Of a stretch of 64,000 nt of DNA, positions 39,298 through 47,274 are shown in pieces; the stretch's first letter is position 1; each line of letters begins with the position of its first letter. A program made the translations under genes and the position numbers. This DNA comes from Aureococcus anophagefferens (Eukaryota > Sar > Pelagophyceae > Pelagomonadales > Pelagomonadaceae): positions 2,172,219 to 2,236,218 of the forward strand of contig NW_008705561.1 of the NCBI RefSeq assembly GCF_000186865.1, given 5' to 3'. The notes under the pieces are model-generated. The model worked only from the letters and a program-made list of their open reading frames with translations, made no database searches and was not told the origin of the DNA.

Positions 39298-41206
39298 CCT
39301 CTGGCGGCTCCCAAGACGTCTCGCCCGTGGCCGTGTTGTGGTAATATTCGTGGCCCTCGTCCGTGTAGGCTTTCGTCCAGGCGCTGCTCTTCGTCACATC
39401 GCCCTTGGCGCGAACGGAGAGGGGGTTGTGGTGGAGCTCGATCTCGCTGCTCTTCCTCGGCTCGTCCCGGCGCGCCCCGGGCCAGGGCACGAAGGCGAAG
39501 AAGTCCGCGCCCTCGCGGCTCGCCGAGTCCCCGCTCGTCTCCGTCGCCGACCGCAGCGCATCGCGGCGCCGGTACGCGGCCATGGCGAGCTCGACGATCG
39601 TCGCGACCATGGTCAGGATCGTCAGCACGTCGCCCTCGCCGACGACCTCGGCGGCGACGGCGACCTGCACCGCGGCGCGGCCCGCGGCGAGGCCGAGCGA
39701 GAGGAGCGACGCGCGCGCGGACGGGAAGCCGTCGCAGCGCTGGCCCTCGAGCGCCCAGGGGAAGAGCGGCAGGAGCTCGAGGTCGAGGACCGTCGCGGCC
39801 TGGAGGACCCGGAGCAGCGCGGCGCGGCGGCGGACGCGGACGGCGAGGACCGGCGTCGTCGCCGCGACGCGCGCGAGCGCGACGAAGGCGACGGCGACGG
39901 CGACGCACTCCGCGCCGAGCTGGAGCGCGAAGAAGAGCGTCCGGGCCTCGTAGTAGAGCTCGACGAGGAACGCGGCGGTCAAAAAGTGGTGGATCGTCGA
40001 CACGAAGATCATGGTCCGCTTCTGCGTCCGGCCCAGGAGCGGCGCGGCGGCGATGAGGATGAGCTCGAGGGCCGCGACGAAGCCGAGCGCGACGACGAGC
40101 GCGAACTGGAGCAGGTGGTTGTAGGCCTTCGAGCGCTTCTTCGACGCGCCGAGCCGCACGCCGCCGTACTCGCCGGCGAAGATCGGGGGGTCTTCCTCGA
40201 CGCTCGGCCGGGGCGTCGGCGGGTGGATGTGGAGCAGGAGGGGCGCGCGCGTCGGCGCGCGCGTCGGCGCGACGCTCGGCGCGGGCGTCGCGTCCTCGGC
40301 GCACGAGGAGCACGTCGACACCAGGGTCGCGGGCGCGCACGACGCGGCCAGGCGGCAGTCGTAGCCGGCGTCGGGATAGTAGCTCACGTCCACGCTCCCG
40401 ACGACGCGCGTGGTCGCAAAGGGCGACAACTGCTCCAGCGTCGTGATCATCATGTTCTGGGTGATCGCGAGGGAGACGCCGACGTATTCGAGCGACGCGA
40501 GGGCGGAGAGGTCGCTCAGGTAGAAGCTTTCGAAGCCGCTCGCCCACGCGTTCTGCTGGACGACGACGCTGCCGCCCACGCGTCGGAGATTGTCCAGCCC
40601 CTCGAGGCTGCCGAGCTGGATGAGCGAGATCTCAAGGTTGCCGCAGATCTCCGTGAGCGGCGCCATGGGCGCGAGGCTCGTGATGGCGTCGCGATCCCCG
40701 GAAATGATCAGGCTGCCGCCGATGACCCAGCACTCGCTTTCCAACCAGGCGTCGATGTCGGCGTCGGAGTAAATGATTACGTTGGAGCAGTATGCGTTGC
40801 CCGAGCAGACGTCGGATGATGTTTCGCCCTTGCAGCCGACGCAAGCGCTACTAATCGGCGCGGGCGTCGGCGCGGGCGTCGGCGCGGGCGTCGGCGCGGG
40901 CGTCGGCGCGGGCGTCGGCGCGGGCGTCGGCGCGGGCGTCGGCGCGGGCGTCGGCGCGGGCGTCGGCGCGGGCGCCTCTCCCTCGTCCTCGGTCTCGTCC
41001 TCGTCCTCGTCCTCCGCGCACCAGGATCCGCCGCATTGTGACGAGCACAAGGATTGATCGTCGCAATAGTTGCCGTCCGCGGCCTCGGTGGTGCAATCGC
41101 AGGCGTCGTTGACTTCCGAGTAGTAGCAGCAGGTGGCCCGAGCGGTGGGCAGCGCGAAAGCGAGGACGACGAGCTGCTGGAGGCGAGGCATATTCAGCCG
41201 ATGCAA
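39293..41206 (-). CDS. receptor-like protein: L-domain ectodomain, multi-TM, C-terminal WW domain
   Basis: 637 residues from ATG 41206 (second ATG at 41191). The signal sequence is [18 protein letters not shown], then a Cys-rich segment ([17 protein letters not shown] ... [10 protein letters not shown]). An acidic run follows, then a (TPAP)n linker at about 78-117. Residues about 139-268 resemble a receptor L-domain/LRR-like solenoid ([39 protein letters not shown]). Five or six membrane helices span about 364-548 ([20 protein letters not shown] and others). The end is a WW domain with both Trp ([20 protein letters not shown] then TSWEPP), which binds Pro-rich peptides in the cytoplasm. This layout suggests a surface sensor. 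No ligand or effector is visible. Confidence 0.75.
   Translation of the reverse strand: MHRLNMPRLQQLVVLAFALPTARATCCYYSEVNDACDCTTEAADGNYCDDQSLCSSQCGGSWCAEDEDEDETEDEGEAPAPTPAPTPAPTPAPTPAPTPAPTPAPTPAPTPAPTPAPISSACVGCKGETSSDVCSGNAYCSNVIIYSDADIDAWLESECWVIGGSLIISGDRDAITSLAPMAPLTEICGNLEISLIQLGSLEGLDNLRRVGGSVVVQQNAWASGFESFYLSDLSALASLEYVGVSLAITQNMMITTLEQLSPFATTRVVGSVDVSYYPDAGYDCRLAASCAPATLVSTCSSCAEDATPAPSVAPTRAPTRAPLLLHIHPPTPRPSVEEDPPIFAGEYGGVRLGASKKRSKAYNHLLQFALVVALGFVAALELILIAAAPLLGRTQKRTMIFVSTIHHFLTAAFLVELYYEARTLFFALQLGAECVAVAVAFVALARVAATTPVLAVRVRRRAALLRVLQAATVLDLELLPLFPWALEGQRCDGFPSARASLLSLGLAAGRAAVQVAVAAEVVGEGDVLTILTMVATIVELAMAAYRRRDALRSATETSGDSASREGADFFAFVPWPGARRDEPRKSSEIELHHNPLSVRAKGDVTKSSAWTKAYTDEGHEYYHNTATGETSWEPPEG
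40857..40973 (-). repeat. 12-bp minisatellite coding (Thr-Pro-Ala-Pro)n
   Basis: GGCGCGGGCGTC on the + strand repeats about nine to ten times without interruption, coding a TPAP linker in the receptor-like gene. Perfect units suggest frequent length change. Confidence 0.92.
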
Positions 41207-41335
41207 TCGTCGCCGGCCGCAGTCGCACGATCACGCCGCACGCGAGCTGCCCGCATACTTCCGAATGTGCACATTGAATTGAAACATCGAAGAAACCGAC
41301 TTACCGAGGTTCGAGGACGGCGCGGCGCGCCATCC

Positions 41336-42190
41336 TCAGGGCGCTCGCCGGCCCGTGTAGCCGACGATGGTGCCCGGGGCGCGGTAGTTGCCGGCGTCGA
41401 AGAGCTCCTTCTTGTGGGCCCACTCGTAGGTGCCGTTGTTGGGCAGGGTGTCCGGGATGGCGACCTTGTGGGCGATGCCGCTCGCCGCCGTGCTGAGCAT
41501 GCTCGGCGCGCCGGCGTTGAACTGGCGCGAGCGGTAGCCCGCGAGGGAGCCGGACCGGTGGGGCTGCGTCGCGGCGACGGCGGCGCCGCCGGGCCGCGGC
41601 GCGCCGCGGGGCGCCGGCACGGCGGCGCCGCCGAGGATGGGCGACGGCTGGTGGTAGACGCCCGCCGTCTCGTAGGCCGGGCGCACCTGCTTCTTGCCGC
41701 GGCGCTTCGTCGAGGAGCCGAAGAACTCGCGGTCCGTCGACGCGCCGCGCGCCGCGAGCTGGCTCGACGTGACGAAGGCGGCGCCGTCGCCGCCCGGCGC
41801 GCCGAAGCCGCCGGCGCCCCGGCCGGCGAACGTGCGCTGGGACTCGGTCTGGAAGCGGCCGTCGGCCTCCCAGTGCTTCTTGCCCCCGGGGAGCCGCTCG
41901 TGGAACTCCTCCGCGGCGACGATGCCGCCCTCCTCCGTGCGCTCGATGTGCATGCGCGCGCCCTGGGCCCCGGGCACGGCCTTCCTCGTCCCCTGGCTCG
42001 GCACCATGCCGCTCCAGTCCGCGCGGGGGTCGTCGGGGGCGTAGAAGGCCTCCTTGTGGGAGATGACGACGTTCTGGGCCCGGGCGGCGTCGAGGTCGCT
42101 CGCGTAGGCGCCCCGCTCGAGCTTGAGGCGGTGCGCGTCGTCGTCGAAGCGCGACAGCTCCGCCTCGGCCTGCCACAGCGACTTCTCCAT
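41336..42190 (-). CDS. hypothetical protein, conserved-looking, Gly/Ala-rich
   Basis: About 284 residues if translation starts at ATG 42190 (MEKSLWQAEAELSRFDDDAH); an in-frame ATG at 42250 adds 20 basic residues. There is no signal peptide or membrane span. Compact motifs separated by loops are visible: VVISHKEAFYAPDDPRADWS, ERLPGGKKHWEADGRF, 'PAYETAGVYHQPSPILGG', and a C-terminal 'NNGTYEWAHKKELFDAGNYR' then APGTIVGYTG. Repeated short aromatic/charged motifs in a disordered backbone recall microtubule- or cilium-associated proteins, but I could not assign a family. It is divergent from the CAP-LIM gene, with about 160 bp between starts. Confidence 0.6.
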   Translation of the reverse strand: MEKSLWQAEAELSRFDDDAHRLKLERGAYASDLDAARAQNVVISHKEAFYAPDDPRADWSGMVPSQGTRKAVPGAQGARMHIERTEEGGIVAAEEFHERLPGGKKHWEADGRFQTESQRTFAGRGAGGFGAPGGDGAAFVTSSQLAARGASTDREFFGSSTKRRGKKQVRPAYETAGVYHQPSPILGGAAVPAPRGAPRPGGAAVAATQPHRSGSLAGYRSRQFNAGAPSMLSTAASGIAHKVAIPDTLPNNGTYEWAHKKELFDAGNYRAPGTIVGYTGRRAP

Positions 42191-42349
42191 GCTGCCGGGC
42201 GTGCGGCGTCGAGCGGCCAACGATCGATCACGACGGGCTGCCCCGTTCAAGGTTTCAGGAGCATCCCATGCTGCAGGAGCTGCTCACGATTATGGAACAC
42301 TCCTCTGCGCTGTCTGGCATGCTCTGAGGCGGTCCGAACTCGCTTCCCG

Positions 42350-43444
42350 ATGGAGCACGCCGCGCTGGAGCTCGACGTGCTGGCGGCGCTGGCCGCCGCG
42401 CGGACGAGGCCGCAGGACGTCGCCGCGCGGCTCAAGGCGCGGCTCAAGTGCTACAGGGGCGCGCAGTACGCGGCGCCCGGCCGCACCCCGAAGCAGACCA
42501 AGGAGGGCGCCGCGGCCTGCAAGGACGCGCTCACCTTCCTCGCCACGCTCGAGGGCCCGCTCGAGCCCGTGGCCGCGGCGCCGGAGGGCCTCCGCCTCGC
42601 CGGGGTGGACCACGTGCTCGACGTCGGCGTCGAGGGCGTCGCGAGCCACCGGGGCACGGACGACTCGAGCTCCACGGACCGCAACGGCCGCTACGGCGCC
42701 TGGGGCGGCGCGACGGGCGAGTGCATCTGGTACGGCAACCTCGCCAACGGCGCGACGGGCGCGTCCATCGTCGACGACCTCGTCGTCGACGACGGCGTCC
42801 GGTCGCGGGGCCACCGCCTCTGCGTCTACGACGCGCGCTGGACCGTCGCGGCCGTCGCCGCCGGGGCGCACGCGACGTACGCGAACATGGTCGCCGTCGA
42901 GTTCGCGGCGACCTTCGAGAACGACGACGCCGGGGTCGAGGCGCGGCTCCGGAACCCGCCGCCGCCGCGCGTCCGCGGCGCGGCGGCGGCGCGCGGCGGC
43001 ACGTGCTGGGACCTGGGATTGTGCCGCGGCTGCGCCCTGCCCGTCAAGGGCGGCACCGTCGTCGAATTGCCCGACGGGCGCAAGTGGCACGAGGCGTGCT
43101 TCGTCTGCTCGCGCTGCGGGGATTCGGTCGCGGGCAAGGACAAGCGGAAGAAGGACGAGGGCGGCTACATCTTCTGCGCGCCGTGCCACGTCGAGCTCTA
43201 CGCGCCGGCCTGCGTCGTCTGCGGCGCGAAGATCGACGGCGACCGCATCAACATGGGCGACGGCGCGTACCGCCACCCGGGGTGCAAGAAGCCGCCGGCG
43301 AAGAAGAAGAAGGCGAAGCGGCGCGTCGGGCCCAAGGCGCTCGCGAACCTCTACGCGGGGCTCGACGAGCAGCCGGCCGCGGGCGATGACCCGCCGGCGC
43401 AGCTCCCGAGGGGGTCCGAGCGCGTCCTTCCTACTACAAGTTGA
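42350..43444 (+). CDS. CAP/SCP-domain protein fused to LIM zinc fingers
   Basis: 364 residues from ATG 42350, single exon. Residues about 5-190 match the CAP/SCP fold of bacterial YkwD-like type: helix 'LDVLAALAAARTRPQDVAAR', then GVASHRGTDDSSSTDRNGRY, then 'GECIWYGNLANGATGASIVD', and DDGVRSRGHRLCVYD. There is no signal peptide, unlike most CAP proteins. After a Pro-rich linker come LIM-type ligands: CRGCALPV ... WHEACFVCSRCGDSV ... FCAPCHVELYAPACVVCGAK ... HPGCK, roughly one and a half to two zinc modules. The C-terminal tail is Lys-rich (KKPPAKKKKAKRR). LIM domains bind cytoskeletal or nuclear partners. Function of the fusion is unknown. Confidence 0.8.
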   Translation: MEHAALELDVLAALAAARTRPQDVAARLKARLKCYRGAQYAAPGRTPKQTKEGAAACKDALTFLATLEGPLEPVAAAPEGLRLAGVDHVLDVGVEGVASHRGTDDSSSTDRNGRYGAWGGATGECIWYGNLANGATGASIVDDLVVDDGVRSRGHRLCVYDARWTVAAVAAGAHATYANMVAVEFAATFENDDAGVEARLRNPPPPRVRGAAAARGGTCWDLGLCRGCALPVKGGTVVELPDGRKWHEACFVCSRCGDSVAGKDKRKKDEGGYIFCAPCHVELYAPACVVCGAKIDGDRINMGDGAYRHPGCKKPPAKKKKAKRRVGPKALANLYAGLDEQPAAGDDPPAQLPRGSERVLPTTS

Positions 43445-43500
43445 AGGTGATGTCGAAGTCGTTGAAGGCGCGAGGCCGATGGTCTTGCTGATTGAGTTTC

Positions 43501-43624
43501 GCGCCCGCAGCAGCGACGATGCTCAGCTGCTGATTGCTAGCTTGGCGCCTCCAGAACTAGACGCGAAGGCTCGTAGCTCGGCGCCCGCAGCCACAACGGT
43601 GCGCATCTGCTGATTGCTAGCTTG
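43501..43624. repeat. 44-bp direct repeat, two copies, period 80
   Basis: The copy at 43501-43544 and the copy at 43581-43624 both start GCGCCCGCAGC and end CTGCTGATTGCTAGCTTG, with a few differences in the middle. They lie between the CAP-LIM stop and the methyltransferase start, next to a (CAG)n run. Confidence 0.85.
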
Positions 43625-43650
43625 TCTCCTTAGCAGCAGCAGCAGCAACG

Positions 43651-44466
43651 ATGCGCATCGTAGCGCTCGCCGCCGCGACGTGCGCCTTCGAGACCGTGCG
43701 CGTGTCGCGGCTCGTGCCGCGCTGGGACCGCGACCGCTGCCTCGGCACGGTGCGCGAGCGCGTCGGCCCCCGCGGCATCGAGGTCGAGGTGGTCGGCGAC
43801 GCGGACGACGAGCCCTGGCGGTTCCTGCTGCCCGGCACGGCGACGTCGTCGCTCGGCGGCACGGTCTGGCCGTCGTCGGCCGCGGCCGCGGTCCTCGTGC
43901 GGACGCTCCGGCCCGCCGTCGCGGGCAAGCGCGTCCTCGAGCTCGGCAGCGGCCTCGGCCTCGCGGGCCTCGCCTGCGCCGCCGCGGGCGCCGACCGCGC
44001 GCTGCTCACGGACAGCGCGCCGGAGCTCGTCGAGGCGCGCGACCTGCCGCCGCGCGTCGAGGCCTCGGTGCTCGACTGGGCCGACGAGCGCACCTACGCG
44101 ACGGCCTTTTGCGCGGACGTGCTCATCGGCGCGGACGTCGCCTACTACGCGCCCGTCGTCGCGCCGCTCGAAGCGGCGCTCCGCGCGCACTGCGGCCCCG
44201 GCGCCGTCGCGATCGTCGTCGGCGAGCGGAAGCGCGAGGCTATGCACCTGCTCCGGGCCGCGCTCCCGGACGCGGCGACGCTCGACTTCGACCTCGAGGT
44301 CGCCGTCGACGTCGTCGCGGACCCGTCGGACCCCGCGCCGCCTCCGCCGGCCGCGCCGCCGACGACCGTGGGCATCGGCGTGCTCGTGCACGCGTCGGAG
44401 CCCGCCGCGCGGGACGCGCTCCTCGACCTCGCGCGCCGCGAGGGCGCGGCGCCACCAGTGCCATAA
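43651..44466 (+). CDS. METTL21-like (methyltransferase 16 family) protein methyltransferase
   Basis: 271 residues from ATG 43651. The class I methyltransferase SAM-binding motif is VLELGSGLGLAGLACAAAGA (about 98-117), followed by a TDS acidic strand end. The family signature strand is ADVLIGADVAYYAPVVAPLE (the DxxY-like motif). The LGGTVWPSSAAAAVLVRTL segment before motif I matches the WP(A/S) helix of METTL21-type lysine methyltransferases. The N-terminus MRIVALAAATCAFETVRVSR is mildly hydrophobic but not a convincing signal peptide. Substrate is unknown; this family commonly methylates chaperones and translation factors. Confidence 0.8.
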   Translation: MRIVALAAATCAFETVRVSRLVPRWDRDRCLGTVRERVGPRGIEVEVVGDADDEPWRFLLPGTATSSLGGTVWPSSAAAAVLVRTLRPAVAGKRVLELGSGLGLAGLACAAAGADRALLTDSAPELVEARDLPPRVEASVLDWADERTYATAFCADVLIGADVAYYAPVVAPLEAALRAHCGPGAVAIVVGERKREAMHLLRAALPDAATLDFDLEVAVDVVADPSDPAPPPPAAPPTTVGIGVLVHASEPAARDALLDLARREGAAPPVP

Positions 44467-44520
44467 ACGACCGTGGATTTTCATACCGCGAACAACAGGA
44501 GGTGTTACCATAAACACAAG

Positions 44521-45447
44521 TTACACGACGGCTCGTCGCGTGTCCGCGGGCGCCGCCGCGTAGCCCGCGGGCGGCTTCGGCGCCGGCGCGCCGTCGCGGC
44601 CCGCGTCGGCGACGACCTCGAGCGCGTTCCACCGCGCGATGACGCGCTTCGAGTTCCAGTGGGCGAGGCCGAAGACGGCCGCGAGGCCCGCGGCCCCGAG
44701 ACACATGAAGAGGACCTTCTCCGGCGACATGCCGTCGGCGCCGACGTCCGACGCGGAGCTCAGCTGGCTGCCGAGCTTGGCCCAGAGGAGCGCGTAGAGC
44801 GACGACCCGACGAGCGTCGCCGCCGCGAACGCCACAAAGGGCGCGTCGAAGACCGCGGGCACGTAGTTCTGCACGGCCTCCGGCACGTAGGCGAGCCGCA
44901 GCGCGAGGCACGTCCCGAAGGGCTCGCGCTGGAGCGCCAGCTCCAGGCCCCGGAGGTAGCCGCTCTCCTGGGCCGCGTCGCCGCCGATGACGTGCGCGCG
45001 CACGGCGTCGCGGCAGCCGTAGGCGCCGATGCCGAACGACGTCACGGACCCGAGGAACTTGCCGAGCGTCGAGCAGAGCGCCGCGCGCCAGAAGCCCAGG
45101 ATGAAGCCCGCGGCGACCTCGAGCACCGACGTCGGCAGCAGGCACAGGAGCCAAACCGCCAAAAGCGCGACGTAGGCCGCGTCGGCCTCGAGCGGCGGCA
45201 GCGACCCGATGCGCTCCGCGACCCGGAGCGCGCGGCTCCGGCACGCGACGGCGGCGTAGCTCGCGCCGCCGCAAAGGACGACGAAGGCGACGGCGAGGAA
45301 CGCGCGCGCGCGCCGCGGCCGCCGCCGCCGCGGGCGCCGCCGCAGCGGGTCGTCGTCGTTCGGCTCCTCCTCGCGCGCGTCCTCCACGGTCATGATGCTG
45401 TCGTTGGACACCGATGCGCGCAGGCGGACCGTGCGCTCGCCCTCCAT
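44521..45447 (-). CDS. VTT/DedA (TVP38/TMEM64-like) membrane protein
   Basis: 308 residues from ATG 45447 (MEGERTVRLRASVSND); an upstream in-frame ATG at 45624 adds an Arg-rich stretch unlikely to be coding. After an acidic/basic N-tail ([19 protein letters not shown]), a first span (AFLAVAFVVLCGGASYAAVA) is followed by the VTT core: YVALLAVWLLCLLPTSVLEV, then 'GFILGFWRAALCSTLGKFLG', then the conserved 'FGTCLALRLAYVPEAVQNYV' and PAVFDAPFVAFAAATLVGSS. A last span and a short tail end the protein. Eukaryotic VTT proteins are ER/Golgi lipid scramblase-like factors; the exact role is inferred. Confidence 0.8.
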   Translation of the reverse strand: MEGERTVRLRASVSNDSIMTVEDAREEEPNDDDPLRRRPRRRRPRRARAFLAVAFVVLCGGASYAAVACRSRALRVAERIGSLPPLEADAAYVALLAVWLLCLLPTSVLEVAAGFILGFWRAALCSTLGKFLGSVTSFGIGAYGCRDAVRAHVIGGDAAQESGYLRGLELALQREPFGTCLALRLAYVPEAVQNYVPAVFDAPFVAFAAATLVGSSLYALLWAKLGSQLSSASDVGADGMSPEKVLFMCLGAAGLAAVFGLAHWNSKRVIARWNALEVVADAGRDGAPAPKPPAGYAAAPADTRRAVV

Positions 45448-45655
45448 CCACGGACCGCCGTGACAGCGGTCGCGAACGAGATGTCGATGGACTTGTCGAT
45501 GGGGCCGGAGTCGTGGCAAGCGCCTGGCGCCTCGATCGATCGCCTCGCGATTGCATCGCGAGCTCGTCGCGGCGCACGGCCCGCAGCCCCTGCCGCAGCC
45601 CGGAGTACGCGTCGGTGGCGGCACGCGTTAGCCCGCCCTCCCGCGCCCGGGCGAC

Positions 45656-47053
45656 TCAGGCGAACTCGTCGTCCTCGCCGCCGTTGACGGCGGCCGTGAC
45701 GGACTCGACGGCCTCGACAGCCGCGTCCTTGAGGCCCGCGAGGTCCACCGGCGGCGCGTCGGCGGCGGGCGCGCCGTAGGCGAGGAGCCCCGTCCACTTG
45801 GACACGTAGAAGGCGACGACGGCGACGAGCGACGCGCCGAGGATCTGCGCGAGCTTGCCGCCGACGGCCCGGTTGACCTTGGCGTAGAGGGCGATGAGCG
45901 GGCCGAAGACCTTCTGCGCCTTTTGCGCGTAGCCGACGAACTTCTTCACGGTCTCCGGGTCGAGCTTGTCGAGCATCTCGAGCTGCTTGTCGATGGCGGC
46001 CTCGTCCATGCCCGCGGTCATGGGGTTCGACTTCATCATGGACTTGATCATGTCCGGGTTCTTCTTGACCATGTCGATCATCGAGCCCATCTGCTCCTCG
46101 GAGATGTTCGCCATCATCTTCGACGCCGTCTCCGCGTCGGGCATGCCGCCGCCCGGCGGCATGCCGCCGCCGCCCATCATGCCGCCCATGGCCTCCTGCA
46201 TCTGCTGCTTCTCCTCGTTTGACATGTTCTGCATCATCTTCATCTGCTGCTCGAGGACCTCGGGCGGCATGTTCTCCATCTGCTCCATCGCCATCTTCAT
46301 CATCTCCGGGTTGCCCGCGATGGCGTCCATCTGGTCCGCCGCGGCCTTGATCTGCGCGTCGGACATGTGGGCCATCTGCGGGTTCATGGACCGGATCGTC
46401 GCCGGGTCCATGTTGCGCATCGCCGCCGCCTGCGCCTTCATCTGCTCCGGGTCCGCGTTCTTCATCGCCTCCGACGCCTGCTTGAGCTGGTCCGCGTCGA
46501 TGTTCGGCAGCGCGTCCAGGTCCAGCCCGCCGGCGGGCACGTCCGCGGCGCCGTCGTCGCCCGCGAGCTTGTCCAGGTTCGCGGGCTTGAGCGCCAGCGT
46601 CTTCGAGTCCGAGCCGTCGAGGAGCACCTTGAGCCGGTCGTTCTGCCCGCCCGTGACCGTGCCGTGCTTGCCGTTGTGCTCCGCGGCGCCCTTGAGGCCC
46701 TTGAGCTCGACGCGGTCGCCGACCTTGTACCCCGCGGCGAGGGCGGCGCCGCCCTTCTTCTTGCCGCGCGCGCCCTGCACGGCCTTCATCTGCGCCCGCG
46801 CCTGGCCGTGGCTCATGCCGCCCATCTGCGCCGCGGCCATCTTGAGCATGGCCGGGTTACTCGCCATCATCTCCATCTGCGACGCCGCCATGTCGATCTC
46901 CGAGTCGCTCATGTTCGCGAACTGGGGGTTCATGCGCCGCAGGTTGTCCTTGTCCATGTTCTTCATCATGCGCGCCTGGGCCTTCATCTGCTCCGGGTCG
47001 CAGTTCTGCATCTGCTGCTGGGCCATCTCCCACTGGTTCGCGTCAAAGTCCAT
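45656..47053 (-). CDS. Met-rich STI1-like protein with SH3-like module and C-terminal anchor
   Basis: 465 residues from ATG 47053 (MDFDANQWEMAQQQMQNCDP); the frame is open upstream but Arg/Pro-rich. Two internally duplicated STI1-like helical blocks occur at about 19-70 and 200-260 (both contain DPEQMKAQA, then MNPQ, then a MSD helix and ASNP/AGNP). Between them, residues 109-160, lies an SH3-like module (YKVGDRVELKGLKGAAEHNG ... TLALKPANL). It is clearly the same fold motif as the one inside the RING of the gene at 2823-4316. More Asp-Met-rich helices follow, then a C-terminal hydrophobic anchor near 405-430 (LAQILGASLVAVVAFYVSKW). The design recalls tail-anchored cochaperone receptors of organelle surfaces; this is inference. 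Confidence 0.75.
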   Translation of the reverse strand: MDFDANQWEMAQQQMQNCDPEQMKAQARMMKNMDKDNLRRMNPQFANMSDSEIDMAASQMEMMASNPAMLKMAAAQMGGMSHGQARAQMKAVQGARGKKKGGAALAAGYKVGDRVELKGLKGAAEHNGKHGTVTGGQNDRLKVLLDGSDSKTLALKPANLDKLAGDDGAADVPAGGLDLDALPNIDADQLKQASEAMKNADPEQMKAQAAAMRNMDPATIRSMNPQMAHMSDAQIKAAADQMDAIAGNPEMMKMAMEQMENMPPEVLEQQMKMMQNMSNEEKQQMQEAMGGMMGGGGMPPGGGMPDAETASKMMANISEEQMGSMIDMVKKNPDMIKSMMKSNPMTAGMDEAAIDKQLEMLDKLDPETVKKFVGYAQKAQKVFGPLIALYAKVNRAVGGKLAQILGASLVAVVAFYVSKWTGLLAYGAPAADAPPVDLAGLKDAAVEAVESVTAAVNGGEDDEFA

Positions 47054-47274
47054 GGTGTGTCGACGGCGGCGTCGGCGCGGGGCGCAGGGGCCACGCGGCG
47101 TCACAGCTCGCGGCGAAGCGAGACAGCAATGACTGCTCTGTGGCGGATACCAGGTATGTTGAAGTGGGCTGCCGCGGCCGCATCCACTTAAACGCCCGCC
47201 CCTGAAGCCCTGGATTCTTTCCGTCAAGGGTTGGTTTGGCAGCGCCGCGGCGTCGGCGCCGCCGGGCGCCTACC

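Noticed and set aside
41054..42349. Long upstream extension of the CAP-LIM frame
   Set aside because: It overlaps the coding region of the minus-strand unknown gene, is Arg/Ala-rich, and lacks domain content until the ATG at 42350.
42123..43613. 496-residue Arg/Ser/Ala ORF overlapping the CAP-LIM gene
   Set aside because: Shadow frame; the overlapping frame has CAP and LIM ligands.
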